Origin: an uncultured Lachnospiraceae bacterium
GTDB taxonomy: Bacteria; Bacillota; Clostridia; Lachnospirales; Lachnospiraceae
Assembly (NCBI GenBank): GCA_949502235.1
Contig: CATBDC010000008.1
Span: forward strand, 1-64,000
Reading direction: 5' to 3'
DNA: 64,000 nucleotides
Position 1 is the first letter of the stretch. Every line of letters begins with the position of its first letter. Below the pieces are notes generated by a model that saw only the letters and a program-made list of their open reading frames with translations, did no database searches and was not told the origin of the DNA. A program made the translations under genes and the position numbers. Below are positions 1 to 9,651 of the stretch, in pieces.

Positions 1-1576
1 CAAGTCCCAGTCCCGTACCCGGAACACCGCTCATAGTGGTATTCTTTTCCCGCTCAAAGGGCTCGAAGATATGCTCCTTAAAATCCTTTCCGATACCAAT
101 CCCGTTATCCTCTACAATAAACTGATAGCACGCATAATCTACAGATGCCTCTTTCTTCTCCGTGACACGAAGGGAGACCCATCCGCCCTCCTTTGTATAT
201 TTGACCGCATTAGAAAGAAGCTTTAAAAGCACCTGCAGAAGCTTCTGTGAATCACTGTAGACATGCTTATGCCGTACCCCTGACAAATCAGGAAAATACG
301 TAATAGATTTTGCCTCAGCCTCCGGTGCTATAATTTCCTGCACTGTTCTCACAACCTCAAAAATGTTGCACTTCGTCTCTTCTATCTTAGAGCCTCCGGT
401 TTCCATCCGGGATATCTCCAGCACATCATTAATAAGAACAAGAAGCTGCTCTCCCGCCTCCTTTGTCCTTTCCAGATATTTCTGAAGCCTGTCCTCATCC
501 TCCATATGCTTTTTGGCCAGCTCATTGAAGCCCATAATCGCATTCATGGGGGTTCTCATGTCATGGGACATATTGGCAAGGAAGGTGCTCTTTGCGGCGT
601 TTGCAAGCTTGGCATGGCGGAGCGTATCCTCCATAATATCCTTCTGCTCCATCTCATGCATAATCTCGTCATCCACACTCCGGTATCCCATAACAATGCG
701 GGAGATATCGTCCTTATCCCCTACATTTACAACTCTAAGCTGCAGGTACTCCGTCCTCACTCCCTTAACAATCCGGTAATTAATGTGGAACATCCTGCCC
801 TTTAAAAATCTTTTCTTAATATACTCCGGGCTGCAGGCTCTTAAAAGCGCCTCACGATCCTCCGGATGAACCCAGGTATCAATATACCGCTTATTAAAAT
901 TCTGGAATTCGCATGTCATCTGCCCGTCACCGAACTGGTATTCAATCCGGTCGCTGAAACGGTACGCCCGAACCCAGTTTTTATCTAAATCCACATAAAA
1001 AATAGATTCATAATCAATACTTAAGGCTTCTATCACCACCTGGCGGCGGAACTGCTCCTGGCGCACCTCCTCAAGCTCTCTTTCCTTTTCCATGCGCTTC
1101 TCGGTGGCATCCCCGGCAAAGACATAAAAAATATCTCCGGCACCGCTGTGGATAAAATGCCCATAATCCTCAATCCAGCGGATCTCACCGTCTTTTCTGA
1201 TAATCCGGTATTCTACATAATCCAGATCATACTGACTGTCCTCAATCTGTATACGTATACTCTCTTCCACCCTCTCGTAATCATCTGGGTGTACGATTCC
1301 CCGGAAAGAATTCCCGGTAAGTGCCCTGAATTCTTCTATCGTACTGCAACCGAAAATCCGAAGCAACGCTTTATTTGCATAGATAATCTCTTCATTACCC
1401 TCTGCATGATAAATGAAAAAGCCTCCCGGCATCTCATCCATAATTTTTTTCAAAAGTGTTAATTCCTGCATATTCAATTCTCCGTCAGACGGATATACAC
1501 TGCCATCCTCCACAGGTGTCAGCATAGCAAATATATTTTGCGCTGTATTGCTGTCCATATTCTTACAATTGTTCAA
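1..1576 (-). CDS. PAS-domain sensor histidine kinase, 3' end outside window
   Basis: This is the first ~525 codons of a sensor kinase read leftward and cut by the window edge. About residues 40-155 form a PAS fold, with HPDDY and a PAC-like end that runs into a linker helix. A second PAS-like region follows. The phosphoacceptor H box NMSHDMRTPMNA lies near residue 338. Then come an N box (LLSNAVKYT), G1 (VEDNGIGI), F box (FEPFER) and GTGLGL, so the kinase core is intact to the edge. No transmembrane segment is visible, so it may be cytosolic. I chose the TTG at 1576 because GAGGGGG (1585-1591) sits 8 nt upstream. An ATG at 1558 is the alternative. A receiver domain may follow off-window, as is common for this architecture. 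The signal is unknown. Confidence 0.88.
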   Translation of the reverse strand, partial: MNNCKNMDSNTAQNIFAMLTPVEDGSVYPSDGELNMQELTLLKKIMDEMPGGFFIYHAEGNEEIIYANKALLRIFGCSTIEEFRALTGNSFRGIVHPDDYERVEESIRIQIEDSQYDLDYVEYRIIRKDGEIRWIEDYGHFIHSGAGDIFYVFAGDATEKRMEKERELEEVRQEQFRRQVVIEALSIDYESIFYVDLDKNWVRAYRFSDRIEYQFGDGQMTCEFQNFNKRYIDTWVHPEDREALLRACSPEYIKKRFLKGRMFHINYRIVKGVRTEYLQLRVVNVGDKDDISRIVMGYRSVDDEIMHEMEQKDIMEDTLRHAKLANAAKSTFLANMSHDMRTPMNAIMGFNELAKKHMEDEDRLQKYLERTKEAGEQLLVLINDVLEISRMETGGSKIEETKCNIFEVVRTVQEIIAPEAEAKSITYFPDLSGVRHKHVYSDSQKLLQVLLKLLSNAVKYTKEGGWVSLRVTEKKEASVDYACYQFIVEDNGIGIGKDFKEHIFEPFEREKNTTMSGVPGTGLGL

Positions 1577-1608
1577 GGCAGTATCCCCCTCTATATTTCG
1601 TTAATACT

Positions 1609-1637
1609 ATCATACCATTTTTTAGACAATCTGTCAT
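1609..1637 (-). promoter_or_regulatory. Putative promoter of the histidine kinase
   Basis: On the minus strand, ATGACA (1632-1637) and TATGAT (1609-1614) are 17 nt apart. They lie just upstream of the GAGGGGG ribosome site. Call made by eye. Confidence 0.45.
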
Positions 1638-1661
1638 TATCCGTTACAGTATTTTCCATAC

Positions 1662-1703
1662 AAAAAAAGTAATCTGTACACGAAAACACGCATACAGATT
1701 ACT
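1662..1703 (-). terminator. Rho-independent terminator after gdhA
   Basis: An 11-bp perfect stem (1668-1678 with 1693-1703) has a 14-nt loop. On the minus strand it is followed by seven T (1662-1668). It starts 15 nt past the gdhA stop. Confidence 0.85.
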
Positions 1704-1717
1704 CATCTCATACAAAT

Positions 1718-3064
<1,347 letters not shown>

Positions 3065-3085
3065 CTAATACTTTTATCCTTTAAC

Positions 3086-3114
3086 ATTGTAAAGCATTTC
3101 GGCGGGGAACACAA
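3086..3114 (-). promoter_or_regulatory. Putative gdhA promoter
   Basis: Minus strand TTGTGT (3109-3114) and TACAAT (3086-3091) are spaced by 17 nt, about 34 nt before the start codon. The -10 is good and the -35 is weak. The rest of the 3053-3352 stretch shows no gene that I can support. Confidence 0.5.
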
Positions 3115-3352
3115 GAATTTTTTTACACTTTGTAAATCTTTTTGCAACTTTCACTTTTGTTTCCTGCATTTCATATGCTGTTTTGGTCATAAAAACCAAT
3201 AAAACGGCGGGAAGCAGGTGCGGATTATGAGATTTTAGGACGGGACATCTGCAAATTCAGGAAATTCCAATTCCAGTATAGACCACACTAATCCATACAA
3301 TGGCCGCAGAGATCATACCCCTGCCTCAAGATTTCTTCCAAGGGCTCGTTAA

Positions 3353-3629
3353 CTTCCTGTGCATCGAAAATGACGTTCCAACAGCACAGACAGAAGATTT
3401 TTCCAGTGCACAGGCAGTCCGGGGTGGTTCTTTCCCTAAGCAGACATTAGGGGCGTCCTTAGCGGAGGTGAGATCCACGACTTACGTAAGACTTAGGAAT
3501 GAAGGCTCTCCTGAATTCCTTAGTCGCAGTTAGTCGTTAGCTCACCGCAGCGTTGCCCAAGTCTGTGTGGGGAAGAACCGCCCCGGACTGCCGTCCCCTG
3601 AACAACATTTTACTCGTACAGACAGAAAG
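3353..3629. repeat. Dispersed structured repeat, copy 1 (between gdhA and purL)
   Basis: A 277-bp non-coding block has a second, shorter copy at 46030-46230. The first ~36 bases are identical in both copies, and the outer parts are roughly 85% alike by eye. Within it, about 3413-3436 and 3570-3594 are complementary over ~24 bp, so the block folds into one long imperfect hairpin. The apex holds smaller hairpins such as the GACTTAGGAAT...ATTCCTTAGTC arm pair. It ends 1 nt from the purL stop codon. Part of its apex recurs at 54165-54260. It could be an intergenic mobile element of the MITE or REP class, or an RNA gene. The repeats support the former. Confidence 0.8.
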
Positions 3630-3630
3630 C

Positions 3631-6600
3631 TTATTTAAAATACGCCACCCCCGACTCAAATATCTTCATATCCTGCTCCCCGTAAATATTCACGGCTACC
3701 GACCGTCCTCTTCTCTCGGAATGTGCCATCTTTCCGAATACCCGTCCGTCCGGGCTCGTAATACCCTCAATCGCACAGTAGGAACCATTTACATTCCACT
3801 CCTCATTCATGGTTATATTTCCGTCAATGTCACAGTACTGTGTTGCCACCTGTCCATTTTCAAAGAGCTTCTTAAGCCACTCTTCGTTTGCCACAAATCT
3901 TCCTTCCCCGTGGGACGCCGGATTCGTATACACGCCGCCGGGCTTAGCGCCTGCAAGCCAGGGCGATTTATTCGACACAACCTTCGTATATACCATCTTG
4001 GAAATATGCCGTCCGATAGTATTGTAGGTCAGGGTCGGCGAATCCTCTGTCTGGCCTGTAATACGGCCGTTTGGAACAAGCCCCAGCTTTACCAGTGTCT
4101 GGAAACCGTTGCATACGCCTAGCACCAGTCCGTCACGTTCATTTAAAAGCTTCTCCACCGCTTCCTTCATCTTTGCGTTCTGGAAGGCTGTTGCGAAGAA
4201 TTTTGCAGAGCCGTCCGGCTCATCCCCGGCGCTGAAGCCTCCTGGGAACATAATGATCTGGGACTGGCCGATTGCCTCCTCAAATACATTTACAGAGTCA
4301 AGAATATCCGAAGCACTCAAATTCCGGAAAACCTTTACAATCGTCTTTGCTCCTGCCCTTTCAAAAGCCTTTGCACTGTCATACTCACAGTTTGTCCCCG
4401 GAAACGCCGGGATAAACACTGTCGGCTGGGCCAGCTTATGGGTACAGATATGAACCTCCTTGGCCTCATAAACGCCGGTCTCCACCTTTTTCTCCTGCCC
4501 TTTGGCACCGGAATTGGTGGCAAAAACGCCCTCTAATGGTTTCTCCCAGGCGCTTACTGCCTCCTGCATGCTGATTTCCACATTTTTATATGAAAATTCC
4601 GGTTCATCCGTTACCTCTCCGATCACTGTATAGGTAATGGAAAGCTCTCCAACCTTGTCCGCAGGAACCTCTGCAATGATATCCCCAAAGGCCGGTGCAA
4701 AGAGATCCCTTTCATCTATATTATGCTCCAGCTTCACGCCCTTTGCATTGCCGAAAGCCATCTTGCTGACTGCCGCGATAATTCCGTGTCTGTCAAGGGC
4801 ATAGGCAGATACAATTCTCCCGGCCCTGATATCAAAAGTAAATTTCCCGTACTGCTCCATCACCTTTTCATATACCGGAATGTCGTACTCGTCTGTCAGT
4901 GTTCGCAGCCATACCAGCTTATTCCCGGCTTTTTTAAGCTCAGGCGTAATAATATCCTTTTCAGATGCCACATCTACCGCAAAAGAAACAAGGGTCGGCG
5001 GCACGTCAATATCCTCAAAGGTTCCCGACATGCTGTCCTTGCCGCCAATGGACGGAAGGCCGAAGCCAAGCTGGGCATTGTAGGCGCCGAGAAGTGCCGC
5101 AAAGGGCTGGCTCCATCTGTGAGGGTCCTCTGTCATCCTTCTAAAATACTCTTGGAAGGTAAACCGGATCTTACTATGATCTCCACCTGCCGCCACAATC
5201 TTTGCCACAGATTCAGTCACCGCATAAACAGCCCCGTGATACGGGCTCCAGGTAGACAGATACGGATCAAAGCCATAGCTCATCATGGTCACTGTATCGC
5301 AGTCCCCTGTAAGAACCGGAAGCTTTGCCACCATTGCCTGCGTCTCTGTTTTCTGGTATTTCCCCCCGTGAGGCATAAATACAGAAGCCGCTCCGATAGA
5401 GCCGTCAAACATTTCCACAAGACCCTTTTGTGAGCAGACATTTAAATCACTTAGAACAGCAAGCCATTTTTCCCTTACATCAGGAATCTCTTCTCTTGTA
5501 AGAATACTGTCTTTCCTGTTCGGAATATCTACGGCAACCGTTGTTTCCTGGTGAGCGCCATTGGTATCAAGGAAGGCCCGGGAAAGATTCACAATCTCTT
5601 TGCCTCTCCAGGAAAGAACAAGCCTTGGCTCCTCTGTCACAACCGCGACCTTTGTGGCCTCCAGATTTTCCTCATGGGCATATCCCATAAACTCTTCTAC
5701 ATCCTTTGGATCCACAACAACCGCCATTCTCTCCTGGGACTCGGAAATCGCGATCTCCGTCCCGTCAAGGCCCGCGTACTTTTTCGGCACCATATCAAGA
5801 TTTACCCGAAGGCCGTCTGCCAGCTCACCGATAGCAACAGATACGCCGCCGGCACCGAAATCATTACATTTCTTAATCAGCCTGCTCACCTCTTCCCTTC
5901 TGAACAAACGCTGAATCTTGCGCTCCGTAGGAGGATTTCCCTTCTGTACCTCCGCACCGCAGACACGGGTGGACTCCTCCGTATGCACCTTGGATGAACC
6001 GGTGGCGCCGCCGCAGCCGTCCCTTCCGGTACGTCCTCCTAAAAGAATAATAATATCTCCCGGATCCGAAGTCTCACGAATAACGGCGCGCCTGGGGGCC
6101 GCGCCTAATACTGCGCCGATCTCCATACGTTTTGCCACATAGTTCGGATGATAGATCTCCTTAACCGCGCCCGTTGCAAGCCCTATCTGGTTTCCATAGG
6201 AGCTGTAGCCGTGGGCAGCCTCACGCACCAGCTTCTTCTGCGGAAGCTTGCCCCGCATAGTATCCTTCACGGAAACTGTCGGATCTGCCGCTCCTGTCAC
6301 ACGCATTGCCTGGTATACATAGGTACGCCCGGAGAGAGGATCCCTGATAGCCCCTCCAAGACAGGTGGCCGCCCCGCCGAAGGGCTCAATCTCCGTAGGA
6401 TGGTTGTGAGTCTCATTTTTAAAATTAACCAGCCACTCCTCCTCTATACCGTCCACCTTCACAGGCACAACAATACTGCAGGCATTAATCTCGTCCGATT
6501 CCTCCTGATCCGCAAGCTTCCCTTCCTTTTTAAGTTTCCGCATAGCCATAAGAGCCAGATCCATCAGGCAGACAAACTTATCCTCCTGCCCCTTAAAGAT

Positions 6601-7398
6601 CTCGCTGTGATCCGCAAGGTACTGCTTATATGTATCCTCAATGGGCCTGCGGTAATCGCCCTCTCCAAAGGCCACATCCGTAAGCTCTGTAGAAAATGTC
6701 GTATGGCGGCAGTGATCCGACCAGTAGGTGTCTAACACCCTGATCTCCGTCATGGACGGATCCCTGTGCTCCTCCGTCTGAAAATAATTCTGGATATGAA
6801 GAAAATCCTTAAAGGTCATGGCAAGTCCCAGGGAATTGTAAAGCTCCTTAAGCTTCTCCTCCTCCATATCCTGAAAGCCCTCAAAGATCACCACATCCTC
6901 CGGCTCCGGAAATTCCTCCACAAGAGTCTCTGGCTTCTCCATGCCCGTTTCCCTTGAGTCTACCGGATTAATACAGTGCTTCTTCACTGCCTCGAACTCT
7001 TCGTCTGAAACAGGGCCGTTTTTTCCGCATATCACATAGGTTACTGCTGTGCGTATCACCGGTTTTTCATCCTCTTTAATAAACTGAATACACTGAACCG
7101 CCGAATCCGCCCGCTGGTCAAACTGCCCCGGAAGGAATTCTACGGAAAATACCCTGGAGCTTTTCGTAACAGGAAATTCCTCCTCATACAGCATGTCTAC
7201 CGGCGGCTCGGCAAAAATCCCGTTACACGCCTTTATGAATGTTTCGTCAGAGACATTCTCCACATCATAACGAATCAGCACACGTACACCCTCCACATCC
7301 GTTATGCCGAGATAACTGCTGATTTCATGCGCCAGATCCCGGGCCTGTATTCCAAAGCCATCCTTCTTCTCTACATACACTCGTCTTACCTTACTCAT
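3631..7398 (-). CDS. purL: Phosphoribosylformylglycinamidine synthase, single-chain
   Basis: This 1255-residue FGAM synthase converts FGAR, glutamine and ATP to FGAM in step four of purine synthesis. It has an N-terminal PurS-like part, then two AIR-synthase-type ATP-binding halves (NFKNETHNHPTEIEPFGGAAT near residue 330 is the signature, and FGAGGVSVAIGEL follows). The C-terminal class I glutamine amidotransferase shows FPGG, the nucleophile in LGVCNGFQ and the His of SHGEGRF. Length and domain order match the long clostridial PurL form (TIGR01857-like) rather than the separate PurS/PurQ/PurL set of Bacilli. The ATG at 7398 has GGAGGG 6 nt upstream. No other pur gene lies next to it and no purine riboswitch is visible in the 47-nt leader. 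Confidence 0.96.
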   Translation of the reverse strand: MSKVRRVYVEKKDGFGIQARDLAHEISSYLGITDVEGVRVLIRYDVENVSDETFIKACNGIFAEPPVDMLYEEEFPVTKSSRVFSVEFLPGQFDQRADSAVQCIQFIKEDEKPVIRTAVTYVICGKNGPVSDEEFEAVKKHCINPVDSRETGMEKPETLVEEFPEPEDVVIFEGFQDMEEEKLKELYNSLGLAMTFKDFLHIQNYFQTEEHRDPSMTEIRVLDTYWSDHCRHTTFSTELTDVAFGEGDYRRPIEDTYKQYLADHSEIFKGQEDKFVCLMDLALMAMRKLKKEGKLADQEESDEINACSIVVPVKVDGIEEEWLVNFKNETHNHPTEIEPFGGAATCLGGAIRDPLSGRTYVYQAMRVTGAADPTVSVKDTMRGKLPQKKLVREAAHGYSSYGNQIGLATGAVKEIYHPNYVAKRMEIGAVLGAAPRRAVIRETSDPGDIIILLGGRTGRDGCGGATGSSKVHTEESTRVCGAEVQKGNPPTERKIQRLFRREEVSRLIKKCNDFGAGGVSVAIGELADGLRVNLDMVPKKYAGLDGTEIAISESQERMAVVVDPKDVEEFMGYAHEENLEATKVAVVTEEPRLVLSWRGKEIVNLSRAFLDTNGAHQETTVAVDIPNRKDSILTREEIPDVREKWLAVLSDLNVCSQKGLVEMFDGSIGAASVFMPHGGKYQKTETQAMVAKLPVLTGDCDTVTMMSYGFDPYLSTWSPYHGAVYAVTESVAKIVAAGGDHSKIRFTFQEYFRRMTEDPHRWSQPFAALLGAYNAQLGFGLPSIGGKDSMSGTFEDIDVPPTLVSFAVDVASEKDIITPELKKAGNKLVWLRTLTDEYDIPVYEKVMEQYGKFTFDIRAGRIVSAYALDRHGIIAAVSKMAFGNAKGVKLEHNIDERDLFAPAFGDIIAEVPADKVGELSITYTVIGEVTDEPEFSYKNVEISMQEAVSAWEKPLEGVFATNSGAKGQEKKVETGVYEAKEVHICTHKLAQPTVFIPAFPGTNCEYDSAKAFERAGAKTIVKVFRNLSASDILDSVNVFEEAIGQSQIIMFPGGFSAGDEPDGSAKFFATAFQNAKMKEAVEKLLNERDGLVLGVCNGFQTLVKLGLVPNGRITGQTEDSPTLTYNTIGRHISKMVYTKVVSNKSPWLAGAKPGGVYTNPASHGEGRFVANEEWLKKLFENGQVATQYCDIDGNITMNEEWNVNGSYCAIEGITSPDGRVFGKMAHSERRGRSVAVNIYGEQDMKIFESGVAYFK

Positions 7399-7445
7399 AC
7401 GTTTCCCTCCATGAAAGAATCTATAAACTGCTAAAACTCATTATA

Positions 7446-8147
7446 TCACATTTCCTGTCCTTTTTCTGCAAATATTTTCCACACCCGGAAGATGAGCCAG
7501 ATGGCAAAAAGAAACCCAAGAAAAATAATTCCTATCCGAATCACCATATCCGAGAAGAAACCCTCCGGAAGCATGCGGATCATATAGTCCTCTGCCGGGT
7601 CAAACATCCACAAATCATTTGTAAAAAAGATTTCGTGAAAGATACGGAAGCAGGCCGTAAAATCTATGGAAAAAGCAATTCCCAGAAACGCGGCGGCCAT
7701 AAGGAACACCGCCAGCGCCCATTTGTACGCCTTCGACAAATAAAGCCTTAAATCTGTTTTCCAAAAATACAAGAGAAGAATCACTCCCGCCGCCAGAACC
7801 AGAAGAACGGTTCTAAGCCGGAGTCCCCCTAAAAAAAGATTCCTCACATCCGCCATATGGAGGCGGTCCTGCTCATTAAAAAAATCCTGCTTATGTCCGT
7901 CCACCTCCGTCACGATAGAAAGCTCCTCTTCTTCCCCTATCAGGTACGACATCATATAGTCCGTCACTTCCATAACATCAGAAAGCTCCATATGAAGGTC
8001 CTCTGTAACATCATATTTTTCGTACAGCTTTTCATAAAATCCATACCGGGGATCCCCGTAGATTGCAAGCTGAAAGCTAGTAAGAAGGGCAGCAATAATA
8101 ATAAAAAGCATGGCTGCCGCCGCTAAAACCGTCTGTGTTTTTTTCAT
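7446..8147 (-). CDS. TIGR01906-type integral membrane protein
   Basis: This 233-residue protein has four likely transmembrane helices, at about residues 7-28, 110-128, 140-160 and 205-222. A long extracellular-type loop lies between helices 1 and 2 and carries the acidic segment IGEEEELSI. The pattern (N-terminal helix, YDV and YMMSYL segments, LHMADVRNLF before helix 2) fits the uncharacterised TIGR01906/DUF1461 family common in Clostridia and lactobacilli. The biochemical role is unknown. The gene sits between a small hypothetical gene and purL, 47 nt from purL, so co-transcription is possible. No catalytic motif is apparent. Confidence 0.75.
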   Translation of the reverse strand: MKKTQTVLAAAAMLFIIIAALLTSFQLAIYGDPRYGFYEKLYEKYDVTEDLHMELSDVMEVTDYMMSYLIGEEEELSIVTEVDGHKQDFFNEQDRLHMADVRNLFLGGLRLRTVLLVLAAGVILLLYFWKTDLRLYLSKAYKWALAVFLMAAAFLGIAFSIDFTACFRIFHEIFFTNDLWMFDPAEDYMIRMLPEGFFSDMVIRIGIIFLGFLFAIWLIFRVWKIFAEKGQEM

Positions 8148-8180
8148 CCTTAACCTCTGCCTCCGTAGTTTAATTAAGAA

Positions 8181-8212
8181 AAGGGTGCTTCACTGACAGA
8201 TTTTGCACCCTT
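8181..8212 (-). terminator. Terminator after the small gene at 8234
   Basis: An 8-bp stem pairs AAGGGTGC (8181-8188) with GCACCCTT (8205-8212). On the minus strand it is followed by a short T-rich stretch. It lies 22 nt past the stop of the 63-residue gene and separates it from the membrane-protein gene. Confidence 0.65.
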
Positions 8213-8233
8213 GCTATTTATTACTATTTAGTT

Positions 8234-8425
8234 CTACTCTTTGATCCTGTCCAGCTCTGTAAGATTAACACCTGCGACTGTTAATAATGCTTTCAAAGAA
8301 ATATAATCTTCTTTTAAATTAGCATATGTTTCAACTGCATTTTCCTTTCTTGCCAACATCATGTTTTTTTGGACTTTTGCAAAATCTTCTATTGCTTTTT
8401 GAGTTATCTCCAAACCATTAGGCAT
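8234..8425 (-). CDS. Small helical hypothetical protein, 63 aa
   Basis: The start at 8425 is set by a near-perfect GGGAGGTGATC ribosome site a few bases upstream. A longer version starting 15 nt earlier would overlap that site. The 63-residue product is charged and predicted largely helical (MPNGLEITQKAIEDF, then a KENAVETY/NLKEDYISLK segment). It has no signal peptide, cysteine cluster or known motif. Base composition is more AT-rich than the flanking alaX and purL. It has its own terminator. I do not recognise the family. The ribosome site and terminator are the main reasons for calling it a gene. Confidence 0.6.
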   Translation of the reverse strand: MPNGLEITQKAIEDFAKVQKNMMLARKENAVETYANLKEDYISLKALLTVAGVNLTELDRIKE

Positions 8426-8497
8426 TCGATCACCTCCCAATCATGAAACACATTCCTGTATCAGCTTTAGTATAGCATAACCGGATAACAAAGTCTA

Positions 8498-9649
8498 TCA
8501 CTGTGTGAACAGTAACCTATAAATTTCTTCTTCCGTTCCTGTAAGGGAGCCCTGCACCATCTCAGGCTTCCCTCCGCCCCGCCCGCCAAAAGCCTCATTC
8601 AGCCTCTTGCAAAGGGGCCGTACATCCTCCTTGCGGCTTCCGATTACATAGCGGTAAGTGCCTTCATCACTCCCTGCAAATACCGCGCAGACATGAGCTC
8701 CCCTCCCAAGAAGGAGGTTCATAAGCTCTCTTGGCTCATTTCCTGATAATTCCTTATCAAACACCGCCGTCACATTCTCTGTGATTTGGATTTCCTGTGC
8801 CTTAACGGTAAGGAGCTTCTGTTTTAGCCCCGCAAGCTTTCCTTTGAGGGCTAACTGCTCCTCCTTCAAATGCTCCACCGCTTCCTTAATTCCCCCCTCC
8901 TTCGCACACAAAAGGGCGGAAACAGCCTTCACGCTTTCTTCCTTCTCCCGGTGATCCATAAGGGCCCTGAACCCGCAGAGCATAAAGATTCTTTCCCCGC
9001 CCTTATAATTCATCATATTCACAAGCTTGATATTTCCGATTTCCCCTGTCTTTTTTACATGGGGCGCACAGCAGGCGCAGATATCCACACCCGGAATCTT
9101 TACAATACGCACCTGTCCTTCAATCTCGATTTTGCTTCTGTACTCTAAGTCCTTAAGCTCCTCCTTCGAAGGGTAAAGAATCCCAATATCAAGATTCTGA
9201 TAGACAATTTTATTTGCCTCAAGCTCAATTTCCTTAAGCTCCTCCTTTGTAATGGGACCGTCAAAATCCATGGTACAATAATCTGCACCCAGATGAAAGC
9301 CTACATTATTATACCCGAACCTTCCATGCACCAGCCCCGAAATAATATGCTCCCCTGTATGCTGCTGCATGCTCTCAAACCTTTTCTCCCAGTCTATCTC
9401 TCCGTGCACGGCTTCCCCCACAGGCAGAGGCTTATCTGTCATATGGTAAATCACATTCTCCTTTTCCTGTACGTCTCTTACAGAGGCTTCCCCAAGCATC
9501 CCTGTATCAGCATACTGTCCGCCGCCCTCCGGGAAAAAGGCGGTTCTGTCCAGTACCACCTTGTATTCCTCCCCTGAGGGCTCGCAGGAAAGCACCGTCC
9601 CGTCAAATTCCTTCCTGTGGCTGTCATGATAAAATAATTTTTCCGTCAT
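8498..9649 (-). CDS. alaX: Alanyl-tRNA editing protein, AlaX type
   Basis: This 383-residue free-standing relative of the AlaRS editing domain hydrolyses mischarged Ser- or Gly-tRNA(Ala). The zinc motif is complete: HTGEHIISG gives H-x3-H, and CACCAPHV gives C-x3-H. The length, with a C-terminal DHHA1-like GRGGGKPEM part, fits AlaX-L. It starts 2 nt after argS, so the two are one operon and pair aminoacylation with proofreading. The last codons and the stop lie in a copy of the short TTACTGTTCAC repeat (8501-8517), so the LLFTQ tail is repeat-encoded. Confidence 0.92.
   Translation of the reverse strand: MTEKLFYHDSHRKEFDGTVLSCEPSGEEYKVVLDRTAFFPEGGGQYADTGMLGEASVRDVQEKENVIYHMTDKPLPVGEAVHGEIDWEKRFESMQQHTGEHIISGLVHGRFGYNNVGFHLGADYCTMDFDGPITKEELKEIELEANKIVYQNLDIGILYPSKEELKDLEYRSKIEIEGQVRIVKIPGVDICACCAPHVKKTGEIGNIKLVNMMNYKGGERIFMLCGFRALMDHREKEESVKAVSALLCAKEGGIKEAVEHLKEEQLALKGKLAGLKQKLLTVKAQEIQITENVTAVFDKELSGNEPRELMNLLLGRGAHVCAVFAGSDEGTYRYVIGSRKEDVRPLCKRLNEAFGGRGGGKPEMVQGSLTGTEEEIYRLLFTQ
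8501..8517. repeat. Short TTACTGTTCAC-type repeat at the alaX 3' end
   Basis: On the minus strand it reads GGTTACTGTTCACACAG and spans the last alaX codons. Related units are at 14281, 21075, 37907, 40371, 52163 and 54124. Confidence 0.6.
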
Positions 9650-9651
9650 AC

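Noticed and set aside
3300..3533. A 77-residue reading frame between gdhA and purL
   Set aside because: It lies almost wholly in the structured repeat; the second copy at 46030 keeps only a few shared residues (CIENDVPTAQ) before its frame ends, so it is repeat DNA, not a protein gene.
3353..3629. 6S RNA gene, because of the long hairpin with internal loops
   Set aside because: A similar copy is present at 46030 and a partial one near 54200, with apex lengths that differ; 6S is normally single or few-copy. RNA identity is not excluded.
3631..7398. Long plus-strand frames opposite purL, argS, the nuclease-helicase and dnaK
   Set aside because: They mirror the codon bias of the real genes, have no ribosome site and show no recognisable protein family.
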